Shown: piece after piece, positions 32,596-42,158 of the stretch
Layout of the letters: the number at the start of each line of letters is the position of its first letter
How positions within the stretch are numbered: position 1 is the first letter of the stretch
Source of the DNA: Bacillus sp. V2I10
GTDB lineage: Bacteria; Bacillota; Bacilli; Bacillales; Bacillaceae
Assembly (NCBI RefSeq): GCF_030817055.1
Contig: NZ_JAUSYV010000001.1
Span: forward strand, 5,108,001-5,172,000
DNA length: 64,000 nt
Reading direction: 5' to 3'
Made by a program: the position numbers and the translations under genes
The notes under the pieces: model-generated
Told to the model about the DNA's origin: nothing
Database searches by the model: none
The model's input: the letters and a program-made list of their open reading frames with translations, nothing else

Positions 32596-33775
32596 TTAAA
32601 TATTATTTTCATTCAATTTATTGATTTCTTCATGGATAAATATACCACGTTTTTCTAACTGATTAAATATTTGTACAGGATCCGTAAAAGCATCCTCAGG
32701 TATCACGATTCCTTTTTTCAGAACCTCACCTTTTGCAATCAGCTCTGTTGCGATTGCAAAAGGAATCGCTACGTTGCGTGTGTAGGCTCTCAATCCTTCC
32801 CAGCCTTGGACAGTGCCATCTGAAGAAGGATGCGTATGGGTTAGAATATGCTCAACTCTTTCGCCATTTTTCGTTCCAATGACCTGAATATGAAGGGCAT
32901 AACCATATTGCTTTGTTTCTGTGCCTTCTTTTGATTGATATAAGTACTCCGAGATACAATTCATAATCCCTATTTCTGTACCGTTCATGACAAATTTATC
33001 ATTCCGCAGAATACCATAATCATATAATGCCCGCACAAGCTGCATATTTTGCTGCGGCCACGTTCCTCTGACCTCGATTAACTGAACGCCTTTATGCTTT
33101 AAAGCTTGAGCCAATGTTTTCGTTTCCGAGTGCGGAATAATATACTGCACACCTTTTCCATATGGCTGCGGAAGCTCAATTTCCATTGGTCTCGCAAATG
33201 GAGGCACCTGTATGAACTCACCGTTCTCAAAGACGACCCGTGATGGAAGATTCGGATCATACTCATAAGAGGTTGTTTCTGCAATCGAGCGAGAAAACGC
33301 AATAGGACGGAAAGAACCGTGGCTGACTCTTACAGACTCTATTGTCTCAAGCTGGTTTGCAGCATGCATGGCCATCATCTGGGTCAGTCCTGGCGTCATG
33401 CCAAAACCGGGAAGACACGTTTTTTCATTTCTCTGGAATAATTCGTGCTGGGAATCCTCTTCGCCAAAGCCGTTTAAATTAAATGCCATGACAGCCCGCT
33501 TCGGCGATGCAAGCCGTTGATTTTCCGTTCAGCGTTATCGTGGTGCCGTCCATTACAATATCATAGCCCCGCATTTTGGAGACTGTATCCTCATGATCAA
33601 ACACGTTCACTTTTACAAAATCGACTCGCGGATCATTCATCCACTCAACTACCTTCATGCCTTCTTCTTCATTGAAGTCTGCTACTGTGATTTTTTCGAA
33701 TTTCGAATACTCCACTAAATCTAATATCGCTTCTCTGCAAATTTTCCCTGCTCCGCCTAAGCAAAATACTTTCAT
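32596..33775 (-). pseudogene. saccharopine dehydrogenase-like protein in the phn operon, frameshifted
   Basis: Two frames make one protein of about 392 residues. The N-terminal part (33775 to about 33485) has a dinucleotide-binding start KVFCLGGAGKICREAILDLV and VVEWMNDPRVDFVKVNVFDH, reaching CIAEAGCHGI. The rest resumes at NLNGFGEEDSQHELFQRNEK and contains LPGFGMTPGLTQMMAMHAAN and a catalytic-domain-like ending. Removing one T from the ATTTAATTT region (about 33483-33487) restores the frame. It overlaps phnW by 4 bases (ATGA), so it belongs to the operon. Relatives oxidise secondary-amine or amino acid intermediates. Its job beside phosphonate genes is unknown. Confidence 0.8.
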
Positions 33776-34884
33776 AGTTTTACGGCCCCTTCAGATGATG
33801 TCTCTTTAATTGCAGCTAATAATTGATCGATATCATTCGGATAAACCTCGCCGATATTTCCGATTCTGAAGGTATCCAATTTAGAGATTTTCCCGGGATA
33901 GATGACAAATCCTTTTAGTTTTAATGCTTCATAGAAACCGGCAAATGTAAATGAAGTGTCTTTAGGATACAAGAATGCCGTAATAATTGGGGAATGGTTT
34001 TCTTGATTCAGCAATGCAGCAAAACCCATTTTCTGCATGCCATCGAGAAGACGCCGCTGATTCTCCTTATAGCGTTCATATCTTGCCAAAACACCGCCCT
34101 CTTCTTCAAGCTCATTCAGTGCCTGAAAGAAAGCTCTGACAACATGTGTTGGGGATGTAAATCGCCATTTTCCTTTATGCTTCTCCATCGTTTCAAATTG
34201 ATCATATAAATCAAGAGACAGAGATCTCGCATTGCCTTTGCATTTAGCAAGCTCTTCTTTTTTAGCAATGATAAATCCAAAACCCGGAACACCTTGAATG
34301 CATTTATTGGCGCTGCTGATCATATAATCGATTTTCAAGGCTGAGACGTCAATCGGAATTCCTCCAAAGCTGCTCATTGCATCAACAATTGTGATTAATC
34401 CATGCTTCTTTGCGAGACGGCATATATCTTCAATCGGATTCAGCATCCCGGTCGTAGTTTCGCAATGCACGACTGCAAGGTGCGTAAGATCTTTATGGGA
34501 TTCAAGTATTTCTTGAATGGATTCGATATCTAAAACAGACTGCTCATCTGTTCTTTTAATGATCGTCGGAATTCCAAGGATATCCGCCATTTCTGCGATT
34601 CGTTCTCCATATGCCCCGTTGCATGCGACGAGAAGCTTCCCCTTTTCTTTTGGAATCACGCTTGAAATGACAGACTCAACTGAGAACGTTCCGCTGCCCT
34701 GCATGAGAACGGCAGTGTATTCATCTGATCCAGGAGCTGCAAGAGCTGTTAATTTTTTTCTTATATCCTGAACGATTGCGTTATAATCCTTGTCCCACGT
34801 GCACCAATCTTTCAGCATCGACTCGCGGACTGTATTTGAAGTTGATAATGGTCCGGGTGTTAACAGCAAGTATGGATTATTCAT
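33772..34884 (-). CDS. phnW: 2-aminoethylphosphonate-pyruvate transaminase
   Basis: A 370-residue class V PLP aminotransferase. It starts LLTPGPLSTSNTVRESMLKD, shows YTAVLMQGSGTFSVESVISS and HCETTTGMLNPI, the PLP aspartate DAMSSFGGIPID, and the Schiff-base lysine in MISSANKCIQGVPGFGF. These are hallmark PhnW features. It converts 2-aminoethylphosphonate plus pyruvate to phosphonoacetaldehyde plus alanine. It overlaps phnX by 8 bases upstream and the saccharopine-dehydrogenase-like gene by 4 bases downstream. Confidence 0.96.
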   Translation of the reverse strand: MNNPYLLLTPGPLSTSNTVRESMLKDWCTWDKDYNAIVQDIRKKLTALAAPGSDEYTAVLMQGSGTFSVESVISSVIPKEKGKLLVACNGAYGERIAEMADILGIPTIIKRTDEQSVLDIESIQEILESHKDLTHLAVVHCETTTGMLNPIEDICRLAKKHGLITIVDAMSSFGGIPIDVSALKIDYMISSANKCIQGVPGFGFIIAKKEELAKCKGNARSLSLDLYDQFETMEKHKGKWRFTSPTHVVRAFFQALNELEEEGGVLARYERYKENQRRLLDGMQKMGFAALLNQENHSPIITAFLYPKDTSFTFAGFYEALKLKGFVIYPGKISKLDTFRIGNIGEVYPNDIDQLLAAIKETSSEGAVKL

Positions 34885-35674
34885 GTGCAGTCAGCCTCTT
34901 TTCCATTTCCTCAATTAAAGGAATCAGTTCTGCAAATTCATTAATAACATAATTAGCCCCAGCCTCATAGAAACGCTCTCTGACTGCATTCATTTTTTCC
35001 TTTAATTCTTCTTGACAGAGCGTACTCACTTCATCTTCCGTCAGTCCAAGTTCATTGCTGCCCAGGATAACTCCTACTGTCCACATACCTGCGTTGATGC
35101 CTTCTTTCATATCCGAAACGGTATCACCGACTTTTACAAGCTTATTCATTGGATAAATACCCATCTCCATTGCATTCATGTATGACATCCAAGGATAAGG
35201 ACGGCCCTCTTTTACATCATCAGGAGTGAAAAGATAATCGGGATAATATCCTTTTTCCTTTGCATAAGGTGCCACAATTTTCATCATTTCTTTTGTGTAG
35301 CCAGTAGTAGATCCAATTTTCAAACCTTGGCCGCGCAGCTTTTGTATCGTTTGGATCACACCCGGAAGAGGCGTCGTAAACTGCGGAAGAATGGAAAATA
35401 AAATCTTTTCAAATTCTCCATACATCCTTTCAATATCCTGGTCAGATGGCTCCTGTCCATGAACATTCATCCATTCTTTTTTAATGCGCGGCATTTCGCA
35501 TAATGCTCGAATATGATCAATTTTTAATAATCCCATCGGCTTGCGCGCTTCCTCAGCTGTAATGTTCACATCCTGATTCAGAAAAACTTCAATAAACACC
35601 TGGAGCGGAGCAAAGCATCCATAATCAATCGTTGTGCCAGCCCAATCCAAGATTATTCCTTCAATTTTCCCCAT
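34877..35674 (-). CDS. phnX: phosphonoacetaldehyde hydrolase
   Basis: A 265-residue HAD-superfamily enzyme cleaving the C-P bond of phosphonoacetaldehyde to acetaldehyde and phosphate. The nucleophile loop is IILDWAGTTIDYGCFAP, with the first Asp followed by Ala-Gly-Thr. The Schiff-base cap-domain lysine lies in RKPMGLLKIDHIRAL, GSTTGYTKEMM is HAD motif II, and KVGDTVSDMKEGINAGMW is the acidic motif. Length is normal. The start overlaps the permease stop by one base. Confidence 0.96.
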   Translation of the reverse strand: MGKIEGIILDWAGTTIDYGCFAPLQVFIEVFLNQDVNITAEEARKPMGLLKIDHIRALCEMPRIKKEWMNVHGQEPSDQDIERMYGEFEKILFSILPQFTTPLPGVIQTIQKLRGQGLKIGSTTGYTKEMMKIVAPYAKEKGYYPDYLFTPDDVKEGRPYPWMSYMNAMEMGIYPMNKLVKVGDTVSDMKEGINAGMWTVGVILGSNELGLTEDEVSTLCQEELKEKMNAVRERFYEAGANYVINEFAELIPLIEEMEKRLTAHE

Positions 35675-37437
35675 TATAGTTCCTCCTTAAGTACTTTTCG
35701 ATTTTTCATCCATTTCACCATCAGTTCATAGCAAACCCGAACAAAAATGTTCGTTACAACAATCAAGATGCTCATGGCAGCTGCTGATGCTAAATTCCCG
35801 GCATCATCCATGTTGACTATTGATACTGCAGCAAGTTTAAAATCAGCTGTATATAAGAATATGACCGCTGAAACTGTCACCATGGCATTCACAAAATAAT
35901 ACATCGCTACTTCAAGAATCGCCGGCAGGCACATTGGAACCGTCACTTTCATGAAGGTTTTATAAAACGGAACACCCATAGACTCTGATACGAGCTCAAA
36001 TTCTTTGTCCAGTTTTTTCAATGCCGTTGTTGCGGTAATAAACGAAACAGAATAAAAGTGAACGATATTTGCAATAACAATGATGGCAATGGTTCCGTAT
36101 AGAAAATGAAACGGATTTGCTACCGTATAGCCAAAGATGGACAGATTTTGTTTACTGAAAAAAAAGATATACCCGAGTCCAATGACTAAGCCAGGAACTG
36201 CAAGAGGAATAAGAGATAAAAAGGTGCTCAATTTCCGAAGTCCAATCATTCCCCTGAATTTTTCTATCATATAAGCAAAAGTGAACGTAAAAATTGTTCC
36301 AAAGACGGCCGTTAGGACCGCTGCAAGCAAACTATTTTTATAAGCCGTCAAGCCATCGCCCGTAAAGCTGTCAAAGGCAAAATGCTCTAATGTAAACGTC
36401 ATGTTATATGGCCAGATTTTCACGCTGGCCGCAATGAACACAGCTAAGAAAAGGACAAAGACGGCTAATGAAATGCCAGAGCAATAAAGAAATGCTAAAC
36501 GGTCTCTTAGAGGATTGCGTTTTATTTGATAAGGGACTGCTTTTGAACTGGCAGCGCCTTGTTGTTTCCGCTGGGATAGCTGGTCAGCTGCAAATGCAAG
36601 GATCGCCGGAAGCATGAGAATCATGCCGACTGTGGCGCCCATGCCCATGTTTTGCTGGCCAATGACCTGCTTATAGACATCTGTCGCAAGAACGTTATAT
36701 TGGCCGCCTACTATTTTAGGAGCCCCGTAATCTGTAAAACTCAAAGTAAACACGACAAAAATGGAACTGATTAAACCATACTTCGCTGATGGAAGAGTAA
36801 TCGTGAAAAACTTTTTTATACCGCTTGCTCCCATTGAGTCAGCGGCTTCATACAGCCGCTGATCTGCACCAGATAAAGCAACCATTAAAATCAGGAATGC
36901 CTGCGGAAAGGTGTAAATCGTTTCAGCCATAATGATTCCGATTGGACCATATAAATCGATCTTAAACCCAGGAATCGTTTCGAAAAAACCATTTGTAATC
37001 AAGCCTTGATTTCCAAAAAGATACATCAGGGCAATTCCGTGCATCATTGTTGGTGCAAATAATGGAAGCAATGCAGAATAGCGAAAAATGGTTTTTCCAT
37101 AAACGTTTGTCCGGGCAATTGCCAATGCATATACAAATGCGAGACTTACTGCCAGGACTGTAGTAATGCTTGAAACAAAGAGTGTATTTTTTAGAGATTG
37201 AACAAGAATTTCAGACTGAAAGTAGCTGACAAAATTCTGCAGTCCAATAAAGATGCCTTTACCGTCAATAAATGCTTGGACAAACAGCATTAATAATGGG
37301 AGTACCAATACTCCAGCAGCAGCTAATAGGGAGAAGATCAAGAGCAAACGCTGCAGCCATTCATTTAATCCTGCTTTTTGCCGTTTACGTTTATTCGATG
37401 ATAGCTTTAAATGTGCAGTGTCCATTCGCATCTCCAT
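35674..37437 (-). CDS. 2-aminoethylphosphonate ABC transporter permease, two fused permease domains
   Basis: A 587-residue protein with two BPD-type permease halves, so one polypeptide supplies both membrane subunits. EAA-like loops are visible in each half: YEAADSMGASGIKKFFTITL near residue 195 and ELVSESMGVPFYKTFMKVTV near residue 485. Each half has about six helices. It corresponds to the PhnU-type permease described for aminoethylphosphonate transporters of bacilli. The ATG directly abuts the phnT stop. Confidence 0.9.
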   Translation of the reverse strand: MEMRMDTAHLKLSSNKRKRQKAGLNEWLQRLLLIFSLLAAAGVLVLPLLMLFVQAFIDGKGIFIGLQNFVSYFQSEILVQSLKNTLFVSSITTVLAVSLAFVYALAIARTNVYGKTIFRYSALLPLFAPTMMHGIALMYLFGNQGLITNGFFETIPGFKIDLYGPIGIIMAETIYTFPQAFLILMVALSGADQRLYEAADSMGASGIKKFFTITLPSAKYGLISSIFVVFTLSFTDYGAPKIVGGQYNVLATDVYKQVIGQQNMGMGATVGMILMLPAILAFAADQLSQRKQQGAASSKAVPYQIKRNPLRDRLAFLYCSGISLAVFVLFLAVFIAASVKIWPYNMTFTLEHFAFDSFTGDGLTAYKNSLLAAVLTAVFGTIFTFTFAYMIEKFRGMIGLRKLSTFLSLIPLAVPGLVIGLGYIFFFSKQNLSIFGYTVANPFHFLYGTIAIIVIANIVHFYSVSFITATTALKKLDKEFELVSESMGVPFYKTFMKVTVPMCLPAILEVAMYYFVNAMVTVSAVIFLYTADFKLAAVSIVNMDDAGNLASAAAMSILIVVTNIFVRVCYELMVKWMKNRKVLKEEL

Positions 37438-38445
37438 TTAGACAACCACCTGTTCTTTGTAGGCTAACAATCGATGATCCGGCAGTGTAATCTTCAAGGA
37501 TTTCCCCTTCGAAAGATCCATGCGGTGCGCCATATGGGCCGATAAATCAACAAGCAAATTCTGATGGAATAGCTTCGATTCTGTTTCGGTAATTTTCACC
37601 TTCACCCTGTAGACAGGCCCTTTGAATTCAACTGCTTCTATCACTGCATTTGCTCCGTTATCATTTGTAACCTGGACATGCTCAGGCCGTATCGCCATCA
37701 GGTGATTTTTGTCAGAATTCAAGAAATTCATAGAACCGATAAAGTTAGCAACAAATGGCTGATTAGGCTGATGGTACACTTCCTGCGGGGTACCAGCCTG
37801 CATGATTTGAGCATGATTCATGACGACAATCCGATCAGCCATTGTTAATGCTTCCTCCTGATCATGCGTGACCATAATGGTTGTGATCCCAACCTTTTCT
37901 TGAATGGTGCGAATTTCATAACGCAGTTTTTCACGCACCTTTGCATCCAGCGCTGATAAAGGTTCATCCAGCAGCAGGAAATCTGGCTCAAGTGCAATCG
38001 CTCTTGCAAGCGAAACGCGCTGCTGCATACCGCCTGAGAGCTGTGCCGGATATTTGTCCTTAACATGCAGAAGATCTACTAGATTCAAAGCTTCAAGCGC
38101 TTTTTCCTTCACTCTTTTTTTCGGATACTTGCGGGTTTTCAGTCCAAATTCGATATTTTGAAGAGCTGTTAAATTAGGAAATAGCGCATAGGATTGAAAC
38201 ACAATTCCAAAGTTTCGCTTAGCCGGCGGCAAGTCTGTCATATCTTTGCCATTCACATAAACACGGCCTGCATTAGGTTCCTCAAGTCCTGCAATGATGC
38301 GCAGCAGGGTTGTTTTTCCGCATCCGCTCGGTCCAAGCAGACAAACAAATTCATTTTTGCTAATGTCAAAAGATACGTTGTTAAGAGCTGTAAACTGATT
38401 GAAGTTTTTACTTATTCCTTCAACCTTCAGATAGGAATGCGGCAT
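37438..38445 (-). CDS. phnT: 2-aminoethylphosphonate ABC transporter ATP-binding protein
   Basis: A 335-residue ABC ATPase of the spermidine/iron/phosphonate subgroup. Walker A GPSGCGKTT, Q-loop VFQSYALFPN, signature QLSGGMQQRVSLARAI and Walker B LLLDEPLSALD are all intact, followed by the H-loop VTHDQEEAL. The C-terminal about 90 residues form a TOBE-like regulatory domain (HLMAIRPEHVQV). It powers the fused permease. It is preceded by an intercistronic hairpin after phnS. Confidence 0.9.
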   Translation of the reverse strand: MPHSYLKVEGISKNFNQFTALNNVSFDISKNEFVCLLGPSGCGKTTLLRIIAGLEEPNAGRVYVNGKDMTDLPPAKRNFGIVFQSYALFPNLTALQNIEFGLKTRKYPKKRVKEKALEALNLVDLLHVKDKYPAQLSGGMQQRVSLARAIALEPDFLLLDEPLSALDAKVREKLRYEIRTIQEKVGITTIMVTHDQEEALTMADRIVVMNHAQIMQAGTPQEVYHQPNQPFVANFIGSMNFLNSDKNHLMAIRPEHVQVTNDNGANAVIEAVEFKGPVYRVKVKITETESKLFHQNLLVDLSAHMAHRMDLSKGKSLKITLPDHRLLAYKEQVVV

Positions 38446-38466
38446 CTTTATACCAGCCTTTCTAAT

Positions 38467-38500
38467 GGCTTTGGCGAGAAACCAAGTTCTCGCTAAAGCC
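38467..38500 (-). other. intercistronic hairpin between phnS and phnT
   Basis: GGCTTT-GCGAGAA...TTCTCGC-AAAGCC can form a stem of 12 or more pairs. On the minus strand it lacks a U tract, so it probably protects the phnS message or attenuates read-through, keeping binding protein in excess. Confidence 0.55.
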
Positions 38501-38508
38501 TCATTTTC

Positions 38509-39570
38509 TTACTCTTTTGGTTCAGCTTTTTCACCAAATTCTGCTTCCCACTTTTTAAGAATCATGTCGCGGTTTTCTGCAGCCCAATTCAGATCATTGT
38601 CCTTGTACATTTTGTCTTGTACACCCTCAGGGAATGCTTCTGGTTTTTCAAACTTGTTTTCCATTGTTGAAAATCCATTTGCATCGTAATATTTCTTCAT
38701 CACATCTTCCGAAATGGCCCAATCTAAGAAAGCTTTTGCAGCCGCTTCATTTTTCATCTCATTTTTAGCAATAAGTCCATTCGCTTCAACATCCCAGCCT
38801 AAGCCTTCTTCAGGGAGGATGACATCTACAGGGGCACCATCTTGTTTTTGTGTGACACCGCTGTATACTAATGAGATTCCAATTGGATATTCCCCAGCTG
38901 CAGACAGCTTAGCGGGCTTTGACCCCGAATGTGTGTAAGTACCGATGTTTTCATGCAGTTTTTCCATGTAATCATAGCCTTTGTCTTCACCCATCACCTG
39001 CAGCCATGCATTGACCGTTAAGTAACCTGTTCCCGATGATGCAGGGTGAGGCATGACGATTAACCCTTTGTACTCAGGCTTAGTTAAATCTTCATATGTT
39101 TTTGGAATTGGCAAGTTTTTCTTTTCAAGCTCCACTTCGTTTACAACAATCCCAGTCATAAATGCGGTGTTTCCAACCCATTTTTCAGGCTGATTGTCAT
39201 CTTTAAATTGTGGAAGAATTTTAGCTGAATCCTTTGGAGTATAGCCTTCCAGCATTTCCTTTCCATCCAGCGCCAGCAGACTTGAGGCAGCCAGTCCCCA
39301 AACAACATCTGCTTCAGTATCTTTTCCTTCTGCTAAAAGCTTAGCTGTGATAATTCCGGTTGAATCACGGACAATATTTAAGTTGATATTCGGGTATTTC
39401 TCTTCAAATGATTTTAAGTATTCTGGAATAAGTTCTTCTTCAATAGCAGTGTAAACCGTAAGTTCACCTTCTACTTCTTTGTTTGCTTCTCCGTTTGTTG
39501 CTGACCCGCAAGCAGTTAACAGTGTGAAAGACATAAGTAAAACGAAAAGCTTAAGAATGTGGTTTTTCAT
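38509..39570 (-). CDS. phnS: 2-aminoethylphosphonate-binding lipoprotein
   Basis: A 353-residue extracellular solute-binding protein of the iron/thiamine/phosphonate type. The lipoprotein signal is short and hydrophobic with lipobox LLTACGS (Cys near residue 21). The mature part begins GELTVYTAIEEELIPEYLKS and includes VVWGLAASSLLALDGKEML, MPHPASSGTGYLTV and DWAISEDVMKKYYDANGF. The ATG at 39568-39570 has GGGGAG upstream; an extension to 39624 has no ribosome site. It is the first gene of the phn operon, downstream of a Pho-box-like repeat. Confidence 0.9.
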   Translation of the reverse strand: MKNHILKLFVLLMSFTLLTACGSATNGEANKEVEGELTVYTAIEEELIPEYLKSFEEKYPNINLNIVRDSTGIITAKLLAEGKDTEADVVWGLAASSLLALDGKEMLEGYTPKDSAKILPQFKDDNQPEKWVGNTAFMTGIVVNEVELEKKNLPIPKTYEDLTKPEYKGLIVMPHPASSGTGYLTVNAWLQVMGEDKGYDYMEKLHENIGTYTHSGSKPAKLSAAGEYPIGISLVYSGVTQKQDGAPVDVILPEEGLGWDVEANGLIAKNEMKNEAAAKAFLDWAISEDVMKKYYDANGFSTMENKFEKPEAFPEGVQDKMYKDNDLNWAAENRDMILKKWEAEFGEKAEPKE

Positions 39571-39624
39571 TGTTTTTTCTCCCCGTTTAGTATTTTTCGT
39601 TACAAATACAATATAAAACCACAA

Positions 39625-39652
39625 TGTTAAGCAAATATTAACGTGAAGTTAA
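39625..39652 (-). promoter_or_regulatory. PhoP box-like direct repeats upstream of phnS
   Basis: On the minus strand TTAACT, TTAATA and TTAACA begin exactly 11 bases apart (plus coordinates 39647-39652, 39636-39641, 39625-39630). This matches the TTAACA-like hexamers with about 11-bp period that PhoP binds in B. subtilis. A TATATT-like -10 follows near 39608-39614, the usual arrangement for PhoP-activated promoters. Confidence 0.7.
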
Positions 39653-39708
39653 GAATTTGTTTTGTGTGCTTTTTTGTTGTATTCCTTTGTCTTTTAAAAT
39701 CAAAAAGA

Positions 39709-39734
39709 AACAGAGGGGACCATCCCCCTCTGTT
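39709..39734 (-). terminator. intrinsic terminator of the DUF membrane protein gene
   Basis: AACAGAGGGG/CCCCTCTGTT stem followed on the minus strand by TCTTTTTG. Confidence 0.8.
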
Positions 39735-39738
39735 CTTT

Positions 39739-40428
39739 TTAAGCAGCTTTCTTTTTAAATTTTTTCCTGTAAAAAACCGATAATCCGACGATTAAAGGCG
39801 TAATCACGATGGTCGGCAGGAACCATAATAGAATACTCACTGATTCAATCGCAAGCAGCCTTGGAGCTCCAAATACCATAAACGCCGTGATCGTCGAAAT
39901 ACAGCAGGCAAGCATGCCGGAAAAATGCTCAAACCACCAATGCATTTTTTGCTTCGGTTTAGTAAGCCAGTACGTCAGCTGAGAAATTCCGAGAAAGATT
40001 CCTACAAGCGGAAACCAAGTGAGCAATGCAACGTCATTTACAATCCCATAAATACACATACCAATTCCTGATGATAGAAGCAGCAATGGATAAAAGAGAT
40101 CGAGTACATTTCTGTGCCGATCTTTCCGATTTTTAAACCGGAGAACGCGAATTCCATAATAAGCTGCTGCTGAGCTTAAAATCGCAATAAAAATTAAAAA
40201 CCACGAAAAAGAGATGAGCTCTGCACTCGCATTGGCGTCGAAAAAAATACGGTAAGCGCCCATATAAAAAGCGCTTATAGCCACCACAATCATACCGCCT
40301 GTATAAACCCAGCCTGATACCCGGTGCACCTTGCCTCCTTTTTTCGTTACAATTGGAATCCAAAAGACAAATAGTGCAGCGAATCCCCCGATAATATGCA
40401 GTATTTTAAATAATTGAAAAAACTCCAC
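39739..40428 (-). CDS. multi-pass membrane protein (DUF2306-like)
   Basis: A 229-residue protein with about seven hydrophobic helices. The first half (LFKILHIIGGFAALFVFWIP then GGKVHRVSGWVYTGGMIVVA) carries conserved histidines in HIIGG and GKVHR, as in DUF2306/cytochrome-b561-like small membrane proteins, which suggests possible heme binding (inference). A later HWWFEHFSGMLACCIS segment adds more histidines. No partner genes are adjacent. Function unknown. Confidence 0.65.
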   Translation of the reverse strand: MEFFQLFKILHIIGGFAALFVFWIPIVTKKGGKVHRVSGWVYTGGMIVVAISAFYMGAYRIFFDANASAELISFSWFLIFIAILSSAAAYYGIRVLRFKNRKDRHRNVLDLFYPLLLLSSGIGMCIYGIVNDVALLTWFPLVGIFLGISQLTYWLTKPKQKMHWWFEHFSGMLACCISTITAFMVFGAPRLLAIESVSILLWFLPTIVITPLIVGLSVFYRKKFKKKAA

Positions 40429-40521
40429 GGAAACACCTCCATATTTATTTTACTTCTTTATTTACATTATTTTCTTATTTTTTTTATAATTAGAGTGATT
40501 TCTTATTTCAATGCCAAAAGA

Positions 40522-40549
40522 CTGCGCAATTTATTCGCAGCCTTTTTTT
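40522..40549 (+). terminator. hairpin with plus-strand T tract
   Basis: CTGCG...CGCAG stem followed by CCTTTTTTT. No plus-strand gene ends here, so it may be a leftover of a lost gene. Confidence 0.4.
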
Positions 40550-40555
40550 CAGTAT

Positions 40556-40920
40556 TTAAAATAATAAATAGTTAATAAACGTGGTGAAAATGGGTGCAGT
40601 CGCTAATATAAGTGCCGCTGTAACAGGGTCTGCTTTGGTTAAACTTGCAAGAAACTCCAATGATTTAATGTAACCCCAATTAATCCGATCATCATAAGAA
40701 ATATGACAGCCCTTTTAAGTGGTCGCTGAGCTGTAACAACATTAAACAATATGATTATTAAAAAGAGATTGATGAAAAGGATCCGTATGAATGCAATTTC
40801 TATTGGACGGAAATAGTTTACCAGGATTGCTCCAAAGATAAAATTGCTGCCCCAGCAAATGACACAAAAAAGAAGGCCCATATAGATAAACATGGGCTTT
40901 GTCTTAAGAATATGCTTCAT
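40556..40920 (-). pseudogene. EamA family transporter, truncated and frameshifted
   Basis: The N-terminal third of a drug/metabolite exporter (EamA): KPMFIYMGLLFCVICWGSNF then FRPIEIAFIRILFINLFLII to GVTLNHWSF. There one T is apparently missing, and the shifted frame continues ASLTKADPVTAALILATAPI before stopping at 40556. About 200 C-terminal residues are absent. An intact EamA protein has about 300 residues and 10 helices; this fragment has 3 to 4 and cannot work alone. Its start overlaps the amidohydrolase stop by 4 bases, so it may once have been the exporter or importer of that operon. Confidence 0.8.
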
Positions 40921-42158
40921 ACTGAATACTCTAATTTACTTAACGTGCCGTATACAATTTCCCCATTTATCATGATGGCTTTCCGATCTGGACGTCTTGC
41001 AACTACTTCTGCTGAGGAAGCAGCCTCTATGAAAATGAAATTTGCTCGATCTTCAGCTTTCGGCCAAAGATATTCTCCTTTATTTGTTAACGCGGTTACG
41101 CCTCCCGTTGCCCACTTTAACGTGCTCCGAAGCGACACCTCATCAATTCTGCGGCTAATTTGGGCATATTTTTGAACCTTCTCAAGCACATCTCCATTCC
41201 CATGAGGACTCCATGAATCATAAAAACCATCACAGCCAAAGTGGACATCTACGCCATGAGCATCTAAAAGCTCGATTGGCGGTAAAGATTTTGTAAGAGG
41301 AATGGTTGACATAATAGAGACACCATTTTCCCTTAAGCGTTCTGCAAGTGCTTTTTGCTGAACTTCAGGAACCTCTCCGATACAGAAAGCATGGCTGATA
41401 GCAGAGCGGTTCTGCCAGTTCGCTTCTTCAACGTAATCCATCCACTTATCTATTGTGTAGACCCCAGCGTTTCCTCCATCGTGTAAATGAATATCAACGT
41501 CTGCGTTAAACTCTGCAGCAATTTCCATAGTTTCATATAATGATTTCTCAATCGAGCGGTCGATTCCAGCAGGGTCCAGGCCTCCGACCATTGTAGCTCC
41601 ATTTCTCATCGCTTTTCTCATCAACTGCGGAACATCATCTCTCAGTAATCCATGCTGTGGAAAAGCAATGACATCAGCGGTAATTACTCCTTTGAACTCC
41701 TCAAGTGCTTCAAGAACACCTTCTAAATTTTTCAGACCAATGTAAGGATCAATGTTTACATGCGTTCTGATGTGGGTTGAGCCTTTGGATAAGATCATTT
41801 CAATCATGCTCATTGCTCTTTGCTTCGTCGTTGGTGCAAGTTCTTTTAGTTCCTGCGCTTCAAAGTGGAGCCGTTCATTTAGATTCTTTACTGGCTTGCA
41901 AGCCTTCCAATCCAATGATAGATAGGTTTTGTCCAAATGATTATGCATTTCTTTGAAGGTTGGAATTGCAAGTAATCCGTTTGCATCAATCACTTCTGCC
42001 TGTTCTGAGATCCTTTCAGTATGGTGCAGCCGCTCCTTAATTTTTCCCTCTTTAATCCCAATATGGAATAGATCTGTTTTCGTTTCAATAAGTCCATCTT
42101 CGTTAAGCTGATTTCCCACCTCTAATTTAACGTTCTTCAGCCATTTCAAGTTCATCAT
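40917..42158 (-). CDS. CodA-like amidohydrolase/deaminase (second paralogue)
   Basis: A 413-residue metal-dependent amidohydrolase of the cytosine-deaminase branch. Metal ligand motif EMHNHLDKTY (HxH), the DIHLHDGGNAG histidine, the SHAF histidine and the catalytic aspartate in FGCDGFYDSWSPHGNGD are all present, matching the CodA pattern. It would deaminate or hydrolyse a cyclic amidine/amide. It overlaps the upstream paralogue by 32 bases. Pairwise the two are clearly homologous (LEALEEF versus VSALEKY, IAFPQHGLLR versus VAFPQHGLLR), so they arose by tandem duplication. Confidence 0.85.
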   Translation of the reverse strand: MMNLKWLKNVKLEVGNQLNEDGLIETKTDLFHIGIKEGKIKERLHHTERISEQAEVIDANGLLAIPTFKEMHNHLDKTYLSLDWKACKPVKNLNERLHFEAQELKELAPTTKQRAMSMIEMILSKGSTHIRTHVNIDPYIGLKNLEGVLEALEEFKGVITADVIAFPQHGLLRDDVPQLMRKAMRNGATMVGGLDPAGIDRSIEKSLYETMEIAAEFNADVDIHLHDGGNAGVYTIDKWMDYVEEANWQNRSAISHAFCIGEVPEVQQKALAERLRENGVSIMSTIPLTKSLPPIELLDAHGVDVHFGCDGFYDSWSPHGNGDVLEKVQKYAQISRRIDEVSLRSTLKWATGGVTALTNKGEYLWPKAEDRANFIFIEAASSAEVVARRPDRKAIMINGEIVYGTLSKLEYSV

